Assembly: GCF_000009625.1 (NCBI RefSeq)
Contig: NC_002678.2
Location: 5,860,001-5,924,000, forward strand
Direction of reading: 5' to 3'
Source: Mesorhizobium japonicum MAFF 303099
GTDB taxonomy: Bacteria; Pseudomonadota; Alphaproteobacteria; Rhizobiales; Rhizobiaceae
DNA length: 64,000 nt
Part shown: piece after piece, positions 8,284 through 16,716 of the stretch
Layout of the letters: every line of letters starts with the position of its first letter
Position numbering within the stretch: the stretch's first letter is position 1
Position numbers and translations under genes: made by a program
Notes under the pieces: generated by a model
The model's database searches: none
Told to the model about the DNA's origin: nothing
The model's input: the letters and a program-made list of their open reading frames with translations, nothing else

Positions 8284-9576
8284 ATGATGCAGAGCCGCAC
8301 GGCAAGGATCCGCGCCCTCGCGCAGCACGACGTCGGCGAAGCGCAACGCGCGCTGGCGGCCTTGCTGGGCGATCTGTTCGCAATGGCCCCCGGCAATGTC
8401 CGCATCAATGTCGACAAATACAGCCTCAATTCGTTGAACGGCTTCTTCGACAGCGAGGGCCAGGCCTATTTCTTCAAGTTCCATCAGGAGGAACGCGAGG
8501 AGGGCATGACCGGCGAATACTACCGGGCCGAGATCCTGTCGCGTGCCGGCCTGCCGGTGGATCAGCCTGTCCATATGTCCGCTCAGCCTGGCGAGCAGAT
8601 CCTTGTCTATCGCCGCCGCACGGATCCGAGATTCTCGGATGTGCTGTTTGCGCTGGATACTGAGGACGATGCCGGCAAGCGGCGCGAGGCGGTCCGTGCC
8701 GAGCGCAACCTGTCCGCCAGGCTGCTCGAGGTCTATCTCGAGACGCTGCACCCTGTGACTGTCGCAGAGGTCTCGGCGGAGCCGATCCACCGGCTGTTCT
8801 ATGAGCGGCTGATCGACGCCGATACGCGCTTATCGCCGGGCGGCCGCCTGGCGGATTTCTATGTCGGCAAACCGTTTGTCTTTCCCGGCATGGAACTCGA
8901 CTGGGATCGGTTCTCCCGGCTGAAATTCGTCATCAACGGCCAGCTGTATAAAAGCAGCATCGGCGAGCTTTTCGATGCCGCGGCGGCGCGCTTGCGGCCG
9001 GACCGGCTGGCCGATGCCGGCGGCGTGGTCGCGCATGGCGACGCCCACAATGCCAATGTCTGGTACACGGAAGAAGCGGGGAGGGCGGAGCTGTCCTTCT
9101 TCGATCCTGCGTTTGCCGGCTCGCATATCCCGACGCTGCTGGCCGAGGTGAAGGCGACGTTCCACAACATCTTCGCCCATCCGTTCTGGCTCTACGATCC
9201 GGCCATCGCGACGGAGACTTTCCGCGCGCAGGCGCGGCTGGAAGGAAACCTGCTCCATGTCGACACCGACTGGGATTTGAGCCCGGTTCGCCGCGACCTG
9301 TTGGAGGTCAAGGCCACCGCTTTGTGGCGGCCTTTGCTGCTCGAGCTCAAGCGGCGCGGCATGCTGCCGGCGGATTGGCGGGCGGTGCTGCGCTCGGGGC
9401 TTTTCCTGTCGCCGACCCTGGTCATGAACCTGCGCGCCGGCGCGCGCAGCCACACGCCGGCCTCTTCCCTCATAGCCTTTTCAGTCGCGATCATGGTTGG
9501 CAGCGAGCCCGATGGCGGGGCCGATCGGGTGACCGATTTCCTCGACTTGATCGATCCTGAGAGCGCGAGCGGATGA
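8284..9576 (+). CDS. APH/choline kinase-fold phosphotransferase, substrate unknown
   Basis: From the ATG at 8284 (GGAAGGGG six bases before it) the protein has 430 residues. The aminoglycoside phosphotransferase/choline kinase catalytic loop is clear as VVAHGDAHNANVW, followed by the metal-binding ELSFFDPAFAG. The N-terminal lobe carries YFFKFHQEE and YYRAEILSRAGLP, matching the family's Lys strand and helix. It is longer than typical APH proteins because of a helical C-terminal part. It sits between the repressor and the ABC importer and has an operator-like element of its own, so it probably phosphorylates a substrate or intermediate of this pathway. I cannot assign that substrate. Confidence 0.7.
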   Translation: MMQSRTARIRALAQHDVGEAQRALAALLGDLFAMAPGNVRINVDKYSLNSLNGFFDSEGQAYFFKFHQEEREEGMTGEYYRAEILSRAGLPVDQPVHMSAQPGEQILVYRRRTDPRFSDVLFALDTEDDAGKRREAVRAERNLSARLLEVYLETLHPVTVAEVSAEPIHRLFYERLIDADTRLSPGGRLADFYVGKPFVFPGMELDWDRFSRLKFVINGQLYKSSIGELFDAAAARLRPDRLADAGGVVAHGDAHNANVWYTEEAGRAELSFFDPAFAGSHIPTLLAEVKATFHNIFAHPFWLYDPAIATETFRAQARLEGNLLHVDTDWDLSPVRRDLLEVKATALWRPLLLELKRRGMLPADWRAVLRSGLFLSPTLVMNLRAGARSHTPASSLIAFSVAIMVGSEPDGGADRVTDFLDLIDPESASG

Positions 9577-9587
9577 GACATGCCAAC

Positions 9588-9607
9588 TTGTATATGCATG
9601 TATGTAT
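9588..9607. promoter_or_regulatory. tandem operator and promoter of the ABC importer operon
   Basis: TTGTATATGC (9588) and ATGTATGTAT (9598) repeat with a 10-base step, like the elements at 4117 and 8216. Eight bases downstream lies a candidate promoter: TTGACA at 9615-9620 and TGAAAT at 9638-9643, 17 bases apart. The importer's first gene starts at 9773, leaving an untranslated leader of roughly 120 bases. Confidence 0.45.
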
Positions 9608-9772
9608 TTTAGCCTTGACATCCGCTCCCGCTGACGCTGAAATATCGCTGCACTTCACCGTGAAGTGGTGGGCAAGACGCCGAGGCACAGTGCCGCAAGA
9701 GCAGAAACCCACAGTCTCACCAGACCGGATGCTTGGGTAAAAAAGCGGTCTGATCATCAAGGGGAACTTGAG

Positions 9773-10783
9773 ATGATGCGTAACCTAGCAGGACAATTTC
9801 GCGCGCTCATGATGGCCGCCGCCATCGGGCTCGCCGCCGCGCCAGCAGCCCATGCGGCCGATGCAGCCATTCCCACGACGCCCGAGGCAGGACCGTTCAA
9901 GATCGGCATCGAGCCGTGGCTTGGCTACGGCCAGTGGCATGTCGCCGACGCCAAAGGCCTGTTCAAGGCAAATGGCCTGTCGGACGTCCAGATCGTCAAT
10001 TTCGCCGAGGACAAGGACATCAACGCCGCTTTGGCCAGCGGCCAGCTCGACGCCGCCAACATCGCCACCCATACGGCGATGGGCATGGTGGCCGCCGGCC
10101 TCCCGGTGAAGATCGTGCTGCTGCTCGATGTCTCGATGACGGCCGACGCCATCATCGCCGGCAAGGACGTCACCTCCATCGCCGACCTCAAGGGCAAGCA
10201 GGTTGCTTTCGAGGAAGGCACGACCAGCGACATCCTGCTCAAATACGCGCTCGCCAGGAATGGCATGTCGATTGCCGACGTTCAGCCGGTTCCTATGCCT
10301 GCCTCCGATGCCGGCGGCGCCTTGATCGCCGGCCGCGTGCCGGTCGCGGTCACCTACGAGCCCTACCTCACCGTCGCCATGGCGCAGAACAAGGACGTCA
10401 AGCTGCTGTTTTCCGCTGGCGAGGATCCCGGCCTTATCAGCGACGTGCTGGTGGTGCGCGACGAGGTCATCAAGTCGCGGCCCGGCCAGGTGCTGGCCAT
10501 GATCAAGAGCTGGGACGCCGCACTCAAGGACTATAACGCCGATACGCCCGGTGGCCGCGCCATCATCGCCAAGGCGGTCGGGTCCGACGTCAAGGACCTC
10601 AACACCGCTTTCGACGGCGTGCGCTATTACTCGCTGGCCGAAAACAAGACGGCGCTCACCGGCGATTTCACCACCAAGACGTTCGCAGATGTCGAAGCAG
10701 CCGCCAAGAACGCCAAGCTGCTGCAGGCCGATGTGACGCCGGAACAGATGATCGACCCGTCCTTCGTCAAGGCAGCGCAATGA
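9773..10783 (+). CDS. ABC transporter substrate-binding protein, taurine/nitrate (NMT1/THI5-like) type
   Basis: A 336-residue secreted protein. The signal peptide runs from MMRNLAGQF through a hydrophobic AAAIGLAAAPAAHA, with cleavage expected near residue 29-30. The mature part begins with FKIGIEPWLGYGQWHVADAKG and has the SsuA/TauA/ThiY-like periplasmic fold pattern (ALASGQLDAANIATHTAMGM, GKQVAFEEGTTSDILL, VTYEPYLT). RBS AAGGGG lies nine bases before ATG 9773. It is followed by permease and ATPase genes to complete an importer. The family takes up sulfonates, nitrate, cyanate, pyrimidine precursors and some aromatic acids, so the ligand is open. A sulfonate would fit the HpsN-like hypothesis for the cluster. 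Confidence 0.85.
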   Translation: MMRNLAGQFRALMMAAAIGLAAAPAAHAADAAIPTTPEAGPFKIGIEPWLGYGQWHVADAKGLFKANGLSDVQIVNFAEDKDINAALASGQLDAANIATHTAMGMVAAGLPVKIVLLLDVSMTADAIIAGKDVTSIADLKGKQVAFEEGTTSDILLKYALARNGMSIADVQPVPMPASDAGGALIAGRVPVAVTYEPYLTVAMAQNKDVKLLFSAGEDPGLISDVLVVRDEVIKSRPGQVLAMIKSWDAALKDYNADTPGGRAIIAKAVGSDVKDLNTAFDGVRYYSLAENKTALTGDFTTKTFADVEAAAKNAKLLQADVTPEQMIDPSFVKAAQ

Positions 10784-10799
10784 TAGAGGCCGGATCGCG

Positions 10800-11675
10800 G
10801 TGGTAGCACAGATGTCCGCCGAGCCCCCCGCGAAAACCGGCCCGGCGCGCTCGGCGCCAAAGGCGGCCACGAAACGGGCGAGGCGCCGCCGATCCTCCGG
10901 GATCGGCGCGCCCATCGCCAGGTCGCGTTTCCTGATGATCGCGGTGGCCGTCTTTGTCGGGCTTGGCCTCGCCTGGTGGGCGGCGACCGGGCTGGAATGG
11001 GTAAAACCCATCTTCCTGCCGTCGCCCGGCAGCGTCGCGACCCAGATAGCCAAGCTCGCTGCTGACGGCACGCTGTGGCTGGACCTCACGGCCTCGGCGT
11101 ATCGCATTTCCATCGGCTTCCTCATCGCTTCGGCACTGTCGATCCCGATCGGCGTGCTGATCGGCAGCTTCCGCTCCTGGGAGGCTGGTATCGAGCCGCT
11201 GGTGGATTTCATCCGCTACATGCCGGTCGTCGCTTTCGTGCCGCTCTCCATTCTGTGGGCCGGCACCGGCGACACGCAGAAATTCCTGATCATCTTCATC
11301 GGCACTTTCTTCCAGCAGGTGCTGATGGTCATGGACAATGTGAAACGGGTTCCCGCCGATTTCATCGGCCTTGGCCGCACGCTCGGCCTGCCGGACCGCA
11401 AGATCCTGACGCGCATCGTCGTGCCCAGCGCCCTGCCGGGCATCTGGGATACGCTGCGCATCAGCCTCGGCTGGGCATGGACCTGGCTGGTGCTGGCAGA
11501 ACTTGTCGCGGCGACCTCCGGGCTTGGCTATCGCATCACCGTGTCGCAGCGCTATTTCCAGACAAACACCATCATCGGTTACATCCTGCTGCTCGGCGTG
11601 CTCGGTCTCATCACCGACCAGGTCATGAAGGCGCTGGAGAAGGTGCTGTTCCGGCAGGATGGCCATTCGCAATGA
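10800..11675 (+). CDS. ABC transporter permease, SsuC/TauC type
   Basis: A 291-residue inner-membrane protein with a long, basic, Ala/Pro-rich cytoplasmic N terminus (about residues 1-42) and about six membrane segments, the first being FLMIAVAVFVGLGLAWW. The permease signature loop is LGRTLGLPDRKILTRIVVPS, followed by ALPGIWDTLRISLGWAW. The GTG at 10800 or the ATG at 10812 may be the start; neither has a strong RBS. It lies 16 bases after the binding-protein gene and 10 bases before the ATPase gene. Confidence 0.87.
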   Translation: MVAQMSAEPPAKTGPARSAPKAATKRARRRRSSGIGAPIARSRFLMIAVAVFVGLGLAWWAATGLEWVKPIFLPSPGSVATQIAKLAADGTLWLDLTASAYRISIGFLIASALSIPIGVLIGSFRSWEAGIEPLVDFIRYMPVVAFVPLSILWAGTGDTQKFLIIFIGTFFQQVLMVMDNVKRVPADFIGLGRTLGLPDRKILTRIVVPSALPGIWDTLRISLGWAWTWLVLAELVAATSGLGYRITVSQRYFQTNTIIGYILLLGVLGLITDQVMKALEKVLFRQDGHSQ

Positions 11676-11685
11676 GGAACCGCCG

Positions 11686-12468
11686 ATGACTGTTCCCAAA
11701 TTGCACATCGCTGGCCTAGACAAGAGCTTCGGCACGGGCGAGCGGCGCACGGAAGTGCTGCGCGACATCAATCTCGATCTTGCCGACAATGAGTTCGTCT
11801 CGCTCGTCGGCACGTCGGGCTGCGGCAAGAGCACGCTGCTGTCGATCGTTGCCGGATTGCAGGACTTCGACGCCGGTGAACTCAGCATCGATGGCGCGCC
11901 GATCCTGCAGCCGGGTCTCGACCGCGGCGTCGTCTTCCAGTCCTACACGCTGCTGCCCTGGCTGACGGCGCGGCAGAACATCGAGTTCGCCCTCAAGGCC
12001 GCCGGCTACGATCGCACCGCCTGCCGCGAGATCGCGCTCGAGCATCTCGACCTCGTCAAGCTGTCGCAAAGCGCCGACCGCTTTCCGTCCGAACTGTCGG
12101 GCGGCATGAAGCAGCGTGTCGCCATTGCGCGCGCGCTTTCCTATCGACCCAAGATGCTGCTGATGGACGAACCGTTCGGCGCGCTCGATGCCTTGACCCG
12201 GCATCAGATGCAGGAATTGCTGACCCAGATCTGGGAGGAACACAGGCTGACCGTGCTGTTCGTCACGCATGATGTGGAGGAGGCAGTCTATCTGTCGGAC
12301 CGCATCGTCGTCATGGGCATCGGCCCGGGACGCATCATGCAGACCTTCAATGTCGACATCGAACGCCCGCGCCGGGAAGAGGTGATGGAAACCCCGGCCT
12401 TCATGGATCTGCAGCGCGGCGTGCACAAGGCGATCCGCGAAGCATCAAGACGTCCCGAAATGGTGTAG
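11686..12468 (+). CDS. ABC transporter ATPase, SsuB/TauB type
   Basis: A 260-residue ATPase. Walker A GTSGCGKST is at residues 42-50, the Q-loop VVFQSYTLLPWLT marks the nitrate/sulfonate/taurine subgroup, and LSGGMKQRVAIARAL, Walker B LLMDEPFGALD and the H-loop FVTHDVEEAV follow. The ATG at 11686 is preceded by TGAGGAA; the frame is open upstream to 11659 but overlaps the permease. It is the last gene of the plus-strand cluster and is followed by a nested inverted repeat facing the convergent exporter operon. Confidence 0.92.
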   Translation: MTVPKLHIAGLDKSFGTGERRTEVLRDINLDLADNEFVSLVGTSGCGKSTLLSIVAGLQDFDAGELSIDGAPILQPGLDRGVVFQSYTLLPWLTARQNIEFALKAAGYDRTACREIALEHLDLVKLSQSADRFPSELSGGMKQRVAIARALSYRPKMLLMDEPFGALDALTRHQMQELLTQIWEEHRLTVLFVTHDVEEAVYLSDRIVVMGIGPGRIMQTFNVDIERPRREEVMETPAFMDLQRGVHKAIREASRRPEMV

Positions 12469-12473
12469 TCCCA

Positions 12474-12564
12474 GCGAGGCCTCCTCTGCATTGCGCGGAA
12501 TGACGAAGCAGCCGTCCCGGAATATCCGGGCCCGGCTGTCCCTGCTCACATCAGGAGGCCTCGC
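12474..12564. terminator. nested inverted repeats, bidirectional terminator between convergent operons
   Basis: An outer perfect 12-base inverted repeat, GCGAGGCCTCCT (12474-12485) and AGGAGGCCTCGC (12553-12564), encloses a second hairpin in which CAGCCG and CCCGG (12508-12520) pair with CCGGG and CGGCTG (12526-12538) around AATAT. It lies between the importer ATPase stop (12468) and the stop of the minus-strand exporter gene (12608), where it could end transcripts from both sides. No T-tract is visible. Confidence 0.5.
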
Positions 12565-12607
12565 AAGCAGGTTTCGTCAGGAGGGGCGATCGGATCGGTT
12601 CGCACAC

Positions 12608-14503
12608 TCACGTCGCTTTGCCGAGCGCCGCGTCCATTCCCATCTCTTCCTCGGAAATGTCGTCGAACGAAGCGTAGTTCATGTTGTAGAGGCGGGCGTA
12701 GAGGCCCTTCCTCTGCATCAGCTGTTCGTGGTTGCCGCTCTCGACGATCTCACCGTTCTGCAGCACGATGATGCGGTCGGCGCCGCGGATGGTGGCAAGC
12801 CGATGGGCAATGACCAGCCCGGTGCGGCCTTCCAACAGTTTGATCAGCGCCTTCTGGATCAGCATCTCGGTGTAGGAATCGATGCTGGCCGTGGCCTCGT
12901 CGAGCACGAGGATCTTGGCGTCGGCCACCAGCGCCCGCGCGAAACTGATGAGCTGGCGCTGGCCGAGCGAGAGGTTGCCGCCGCGTTGCTCTAGCTGGGT
13001 ATCGTAGCCATCGGGCAGTTGTTCGATGAAGTCGTGCGCGCCGACGGCCTGCGCCGCGCGCACCACTTCGTCGCGGCTGGCGCCGGTTTTGTGGTAGCGG
13101 ATGTTCTCCAGCACCGTGCCGGAGAACAGGAACGGTTCCTGCAGCACCATGGCCACCTGGTCGCCGAGCGAATCCTGCGTCAGGTCACGCACATCATGGC
13201 CGCCGACCAGGACCTGACCCGACCAGACGTCGTAGAAGCGGTGCACCAGCGCCATCGAGCTCGACTTGCCCGATCCGGTCGGACCGACAAGCGCGACGGT
13301 CTCGCCCGGATTGACGCGGAAAGAGATGTTCTTCAGCACCGGCTGGTTCGGCCGATAGCCGAAGGTGACGTTCCTGAACTCGACCGAGCCGTCCGTTTCG
13401 CGCGACAAGGCCACCGCATTGTCCTTGTCGCTGACATCCACCGGCACGTCGAGCACTTCGGAGATGCGCTGGCCGGAGGCCATGGCGCGCTGCATGACGC
13501 TATACTGCATGGTGAGCGAGCGGATTGGGTCGAAGAAGCGCTGGATGTAGAACAGGAACGCCACCATGACGCCGACATCGAGGCTGTGCGAGAGCACCAT
13601 CGAACCGCCGACGACGATGACCGTCGCCATGGCCATGCCGGTAAGCGTGTCGACGATCGGCACCATCACCTGGGCATATCTAGCTGACCGCAGATGGGCA
13701 TTGAGGTTGGCCAGCACCTTCTCGTCATAGAGGTCGAAATTGACGTGCTGGCGCTCCAGGCTCTGCACGGTGCGCACGCCATGGATGCCTTCGGCGAGCG
13801 CCCCGTTGGCGATGGAATTGGTTTCGTGCGCCGCCATGAAGGCGACCTTGGCGCGCGGCAGCCAGAACAGCCGCACGATGAACAGCATTGGCATGGTCGA
13901 CAATGTCAACAGTCCGAGCCGGAAATCGAGCCAGAGCAGGACGGTGACGATACCGAACAGCAGCACGATGTCGCCCACCGACATCACCGATGTCTCGAGG
14001 AATTCCTGCATCGAATTGACGTCGCCCTGCAGGCGCGACATCAGCCGGCCGACCTCGGTCTTGTCCATGAAGCTGAGCGACACAAGCTGCAGATGGCTGA
14101 ACATGGCGCGGCGCAGATCGGACAACACGTTCTCGGCCACCTTGCCGACGACGCTTTCCTGCACATAACTGGCGGCATAGTTGATCAGGATGATCACGGT
14201 GAAAGTGATAATCGCGGAGATCATCACCGAGCGGTCGAGCCGGCCCGGAGCCATGCCGTGGTCGATGGCGTAGCGGATGACCAGCGGGATCGCCAACTGC
14301 GTCAGCGTGAACACCAGCACTGCCGCCACAGAGATGAAGATCCGGCCTTGATAGGGCCTCACGAAGCTCCAGATGCGCCTGATGATGCGCGGATCATAGG
14401 CCTTGCCGAAAACCTCTTCCTCGTCGCGATGCGAGCCGACGACGGCCTTGGTCGGCCGCCCGCTCTTGTCGTCCTTCTCGTCATCGTCCCGCGTCGACAT
14501 CAT
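12608..14503 (-). CDS. heterodimeric ABC exporter, subunit with canonical Walker B
   Basis: A 631-residue half-transporter of the MsbA/BmrD type. The transmembrane domain spans about residues 50-345 and the nucleotide-binding domain about 372-610. Walker A GPTGSGKSS is at 407-415, Walker B ILVLDEA with catalytic Glu536, and the H-loop is VIAHR. The signature reads LSLGQ (511-515) instead of LSGGQ. Its ATG overlaps the upstream half-transporter stop by four bases, so translation is coupled. The pattern is that expected of the consensus-Glu subunit of a heterodimer: its own Walker motifs pair with the partner's intact LSGGQ. Substrate is unknown; the family exports drugs and lipids. Confidence 0.9.
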   Translation of the reverse strand: MMSTRDDDEKDDKSGRPTKAVVGSHRDEEEVFGKAYDPRIIRRIWSFVRPYQGRIFISVAAVLVFTLTQLAIPLVIRYAIDHGMAPGRLDRSVMISAIITFTVIILINYAASYVQESVVGKVAENVLSDLRRAMFSHLQLVSLSFMDKTEVGRLMSRLQGDVNSMQEFLETSVMSVGDIVLLFGIVTVLLWLDFRLGLLTLSTMPMLFIVRLFWLPRAKVAFMAAHETNSIANGALAEGIHGVRTVQSLERQHVNFDLYDEKVLANLNAHLRSARYAQVMVPIVDTLTGMAMATVIVVGGSMVLSHSLDVGVMVAFLFYIQRFFDPIRSLTMQYSVMQRAMASGQRISEVLDVPVDVSDKDNAVALSRETDGSVEFRNVTFGYRPNQPVLKNISFRVNPGETVALVGPTGSGKSSSMALVHRFYDVWSGQVLVGGHDVRDLTQDSLGDQVAMVLQEPFLFSGTVLENIRYHKTGASRDEVVRAAQAVGAHDFIEQLPDGYDTQLEQRGGNLSLGQRQLISFARALVADAKILVLDEATASIDSYTEMLIQKALIKLLEGRTGLVIAHRLATIRGADRIIVLQNGEIVESGNHEQLMQRKGLYARLYNMNYASFDDISEEEMGMDAALGKAT

Positions 14504-16383
14504 GCGGCTCCCTCGAGCCGGTCGTCATCCGGCCGCAGCTGCAAGTCGTAAAGCGCGCGATAGCGACCGCCCAGCGCCAGCAATTCCTCATGCGTGCCGC
14601 GCTCGACGATGCGGCCGCCCTCGACGAACAGGATCTGGTCGGCATGCATCAGCGAACTCAGCCGATGCGAGATGATCAGCGTCACGCGATCCTTGGCGAA
14701 ACGCTTCATTGCCGCGCGGATACGCTGCTCGGTGCCGGCATCGATTGCCGCGGTGGAATCGTCGAAGACCAGAACCGATGGCCGCAACATCAGGCTGCGG
14801 GCGATGGTCAGGCGTTGGCGCTGGCCGCCGGAAAGCGATGCGCCGCGCTCGCCGACGACCGTGGTGTAGCCGGCCGGAAGTCCGATGATATAGTTGTGTA
14901 ACTGCGCATATTCGGCGGCCTGTCCGATGCGGGTTTCACGCGCCCAGGGGTTGCCATAGGCGATGTTGTTCTCGATCGAGGTGGTGAACAGGAACGCGTC
15001 CTGCTGCACCACGCCGACCACCTTGCGCAGCGATTGCAGCGTGACCTTGCTTATGTCCTGGCCGTCGATGGTGATCGCGCCCGAGGTCACGTCGTAGAAG
15101 CGCGGGATCAGATGCGCGATGGTCGACTTGCCGCTGCCGGGCGGTCCGACGATCCCTATCGTCTCGCCGGACCTGGCCTCGAAAGAGATGCCGGACAGCG
15201 TCGGACGATCGCCCGCGCCTTCATAGCGGAAGCCGACATTGTCGAAGCGCAGCACGCCCTCGGTGATGACGAGCTCCCTGGCGTCGGGCGCATCCTCGAT
15301 GTCGAGTTCGGTGTCGAGCAGTTCGAACAGCCGCGTGCCGCAGGTCGAGGCGCGCGCGAACGAGTTGACCATCAGGCCGAGCTGGCGCACCGGCATCTGC
15401 AGGATGGTCATGAAGGTGAGGAACTGCGCGAGCGTACCGACGCTGATCTGGCCCGCGATCACCTTCTGGCCGCCGAACCACAGCACCAGCCCCATGGCGG
15501 CCAGGAAGGAAAAGTTCATGGCACTGGTGTTGGAGACGCGGATGTCGACGCGCTGATTGGCCAACTCCAGCGCGTCCTGCTTGGCGCGGTCGAATTTCTT
15601 GAGCTCATGGCGCTGCGCCGCAAAGGCGCGCACGACGCGGATGCCGCCGAGATTTTCATCCATCACTCTGCTCAACACCGACAGCCGCTCCTGCAGCGTC
15701 AGCCAGGTGCTGCGCAATCTGAGCTGTGTCACGGAGGAGCGCCAGGCGACGAAAGGCACGAAGCTGAGGCTGAGCAGCCCGAGCACGAAATCGGTGCTGA
15801 TCAGGAGATAGGCGCCGACGCCGATCAGCACGCCGAGCAGCACCACGCGCAGGATGCCGGTGGAAAAGAACATGCGCACGCCGTCGAGATCGAGCAGACC
15901 GAGCGTGATCAGGTCCCCGGTATGGACCTTGTCGTGGAAGGAGAAGCTCAGGCGCTGGATCTTCTCGTAGAAGGCGAGACGCAATTCATAGCCGGTTTGA
16001 TGGCCGACGGCCTCGCCATAATAGTTCTGCGCCATGGTGAAGAGACCGCGCAGGATGCTGACGAAGAGCAGTGTCAGCGCCGTGTGCCACAGCGCCTGTT
16101 CCGCCACGGCACCGCCACTGGCGGCGATCACGCCTTGCGCCTGATCGATGGCGCGTCCCAGCAGGCGTGGGATGAAAAGCTGCAGCGTCGCGGCGATGAA
16201 GGTCGAGACGAGGGTGATGGCGACCTGCCAGGGATGGCGCAGCGTCATGCGCACGATGCGCAGCAAGGTGCTGAGGCCCTTGCCCCAGGAGGCTTCCGCC
16301 ACATGGGCAAACGATTTGCCGCGCTTCGCCGCGCCGCTGGCTGCATCCGTAGGCAAGGAAAATATCCAATCCAATCCGGACAT
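14500..16383 (-). CDS. heterodimeric ABC exporter, subunit with degenerate Walker B
   Basis: A 627-residue half-transporter with membrane segments from about residue 53 to 345 and an NBD from about 378. Walker A GPPGSGKST is at 412-420 and the signature LSGGQ at 517-521. Walker B ends FDDS, with Asp542 in place of the catalytic Glu. This Asp, combined with the LSLGQ signature in the partner, makes one non-hydrolytic ATP site, the known arrangement in TM287/288- and BmrCD-type exporters. It is the first gene of the two-gene minus-strand operon. The start ATG at 16383 has no strong RBS. Confidence 0.9.
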   Translation of the reverse strand: MSGLDWIFSLPTDAASGAAKRGKSFAHVAEASWGKGLSTLLRIVRMTLRHPWQVAITLVSTFIAATLQLFIPRLLGRAIDQAQGVIAASGGAVAEQALWHTALTLLFVSILRGLFTMAQNYYGEAVGHQTGYELRLAFYEKIQRLSFSFHDKVHTGDLITLGLLDLDGVRMFFSTGILRVVLLGVLIGVGAYLLISTDFVLGLLSLSFVPFVAWRSSVTQLRLRSTWLTLQERLSVLSRVMDENLGGIRVVRAFAAQRHELKKFDRAKQDALELANQRVDIRVSNTSAMNFSFLAAMGLVLWFGGQKVIAGQISVGTLAQFLTFMTILQMPVRQLGLMVNSFARASTCGTRLFELLDTELDIEDAPDARELVITEGVLRFDNVGFRYEGAGDRPTLSGISFEARSGETIGIVGPPGSGKSTIAHLIPRFYDVTSGAITIDGQDISKVTLQSLRKVVGVVQQDAFLFTTSIENNIAYGNPWARETRIGQAAEYAQLHNYIIGLPAGYTTVVGERGASLSGGQRQRLTIARSLMLRPSVLVFDDSTAAIDAGTEQRIRAAMKRFAKDRVTLIISHRLSSLMHADQILFVEGGRIVERGTHEELLALGGRYRALYDLQLRPDDDRLEGAA

Positions 16384-16716
16384 TAGCCCGGACGAATGAA
16401 GCAGACTCAGTTCTGATGGCGTGATGTTACGCGTGTCCGACTTGACCCTTCAAGAGGCCAATAGCGGCATCGCACTGTGCCTGACGACAGTGCCGACATC
16501 GGTCGTCGACAGGCGCTTGCGGCCTTGTCGCCCAAAGTTCCTGAAATGGGTGTCGAGGCGACTTTCGCTGGCATAAACAATTCATAGCATTGACGCGCAG
16601 ATTCTCCAGCTCGACCTAGTCTTGACGGACTATCAGTTCTGCGTCGCCGACACGGACCAGCCAGGTCCGGCAGCGAGGGCCGACGCCGCCGTCAATAGCA
16701 AGAAGGGCAGTCTTCC
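16384..16716. other. intergenic region, 333 bases, no gene recognised
   Basis: This is the divergent space between the exporter operon and the DadA-like oxidoreductase gene. I see no convincing reading frame, tRNA or strong hairpin. It must hold both promoters. An AAGAAGGG at about 16700-16707 may serve the TTG start at 16717. Confidence 0.5.

Noticed and set aside
9785..11212. 475-codon open frame on the minus strand opposite the importer genes
   Set aside because: It is antisense to clear binding-protein and permease genes and its His/Asp/Arg-rich composition is that of a GC-rich shadow frame.
15034..16386. 450-codon open frame on the plus strand opposite the exporter gene
   Set aside because: It lies fully within the exporter gene, is rich in His, Gln, Asp and Arg, and has no recognisable domain.
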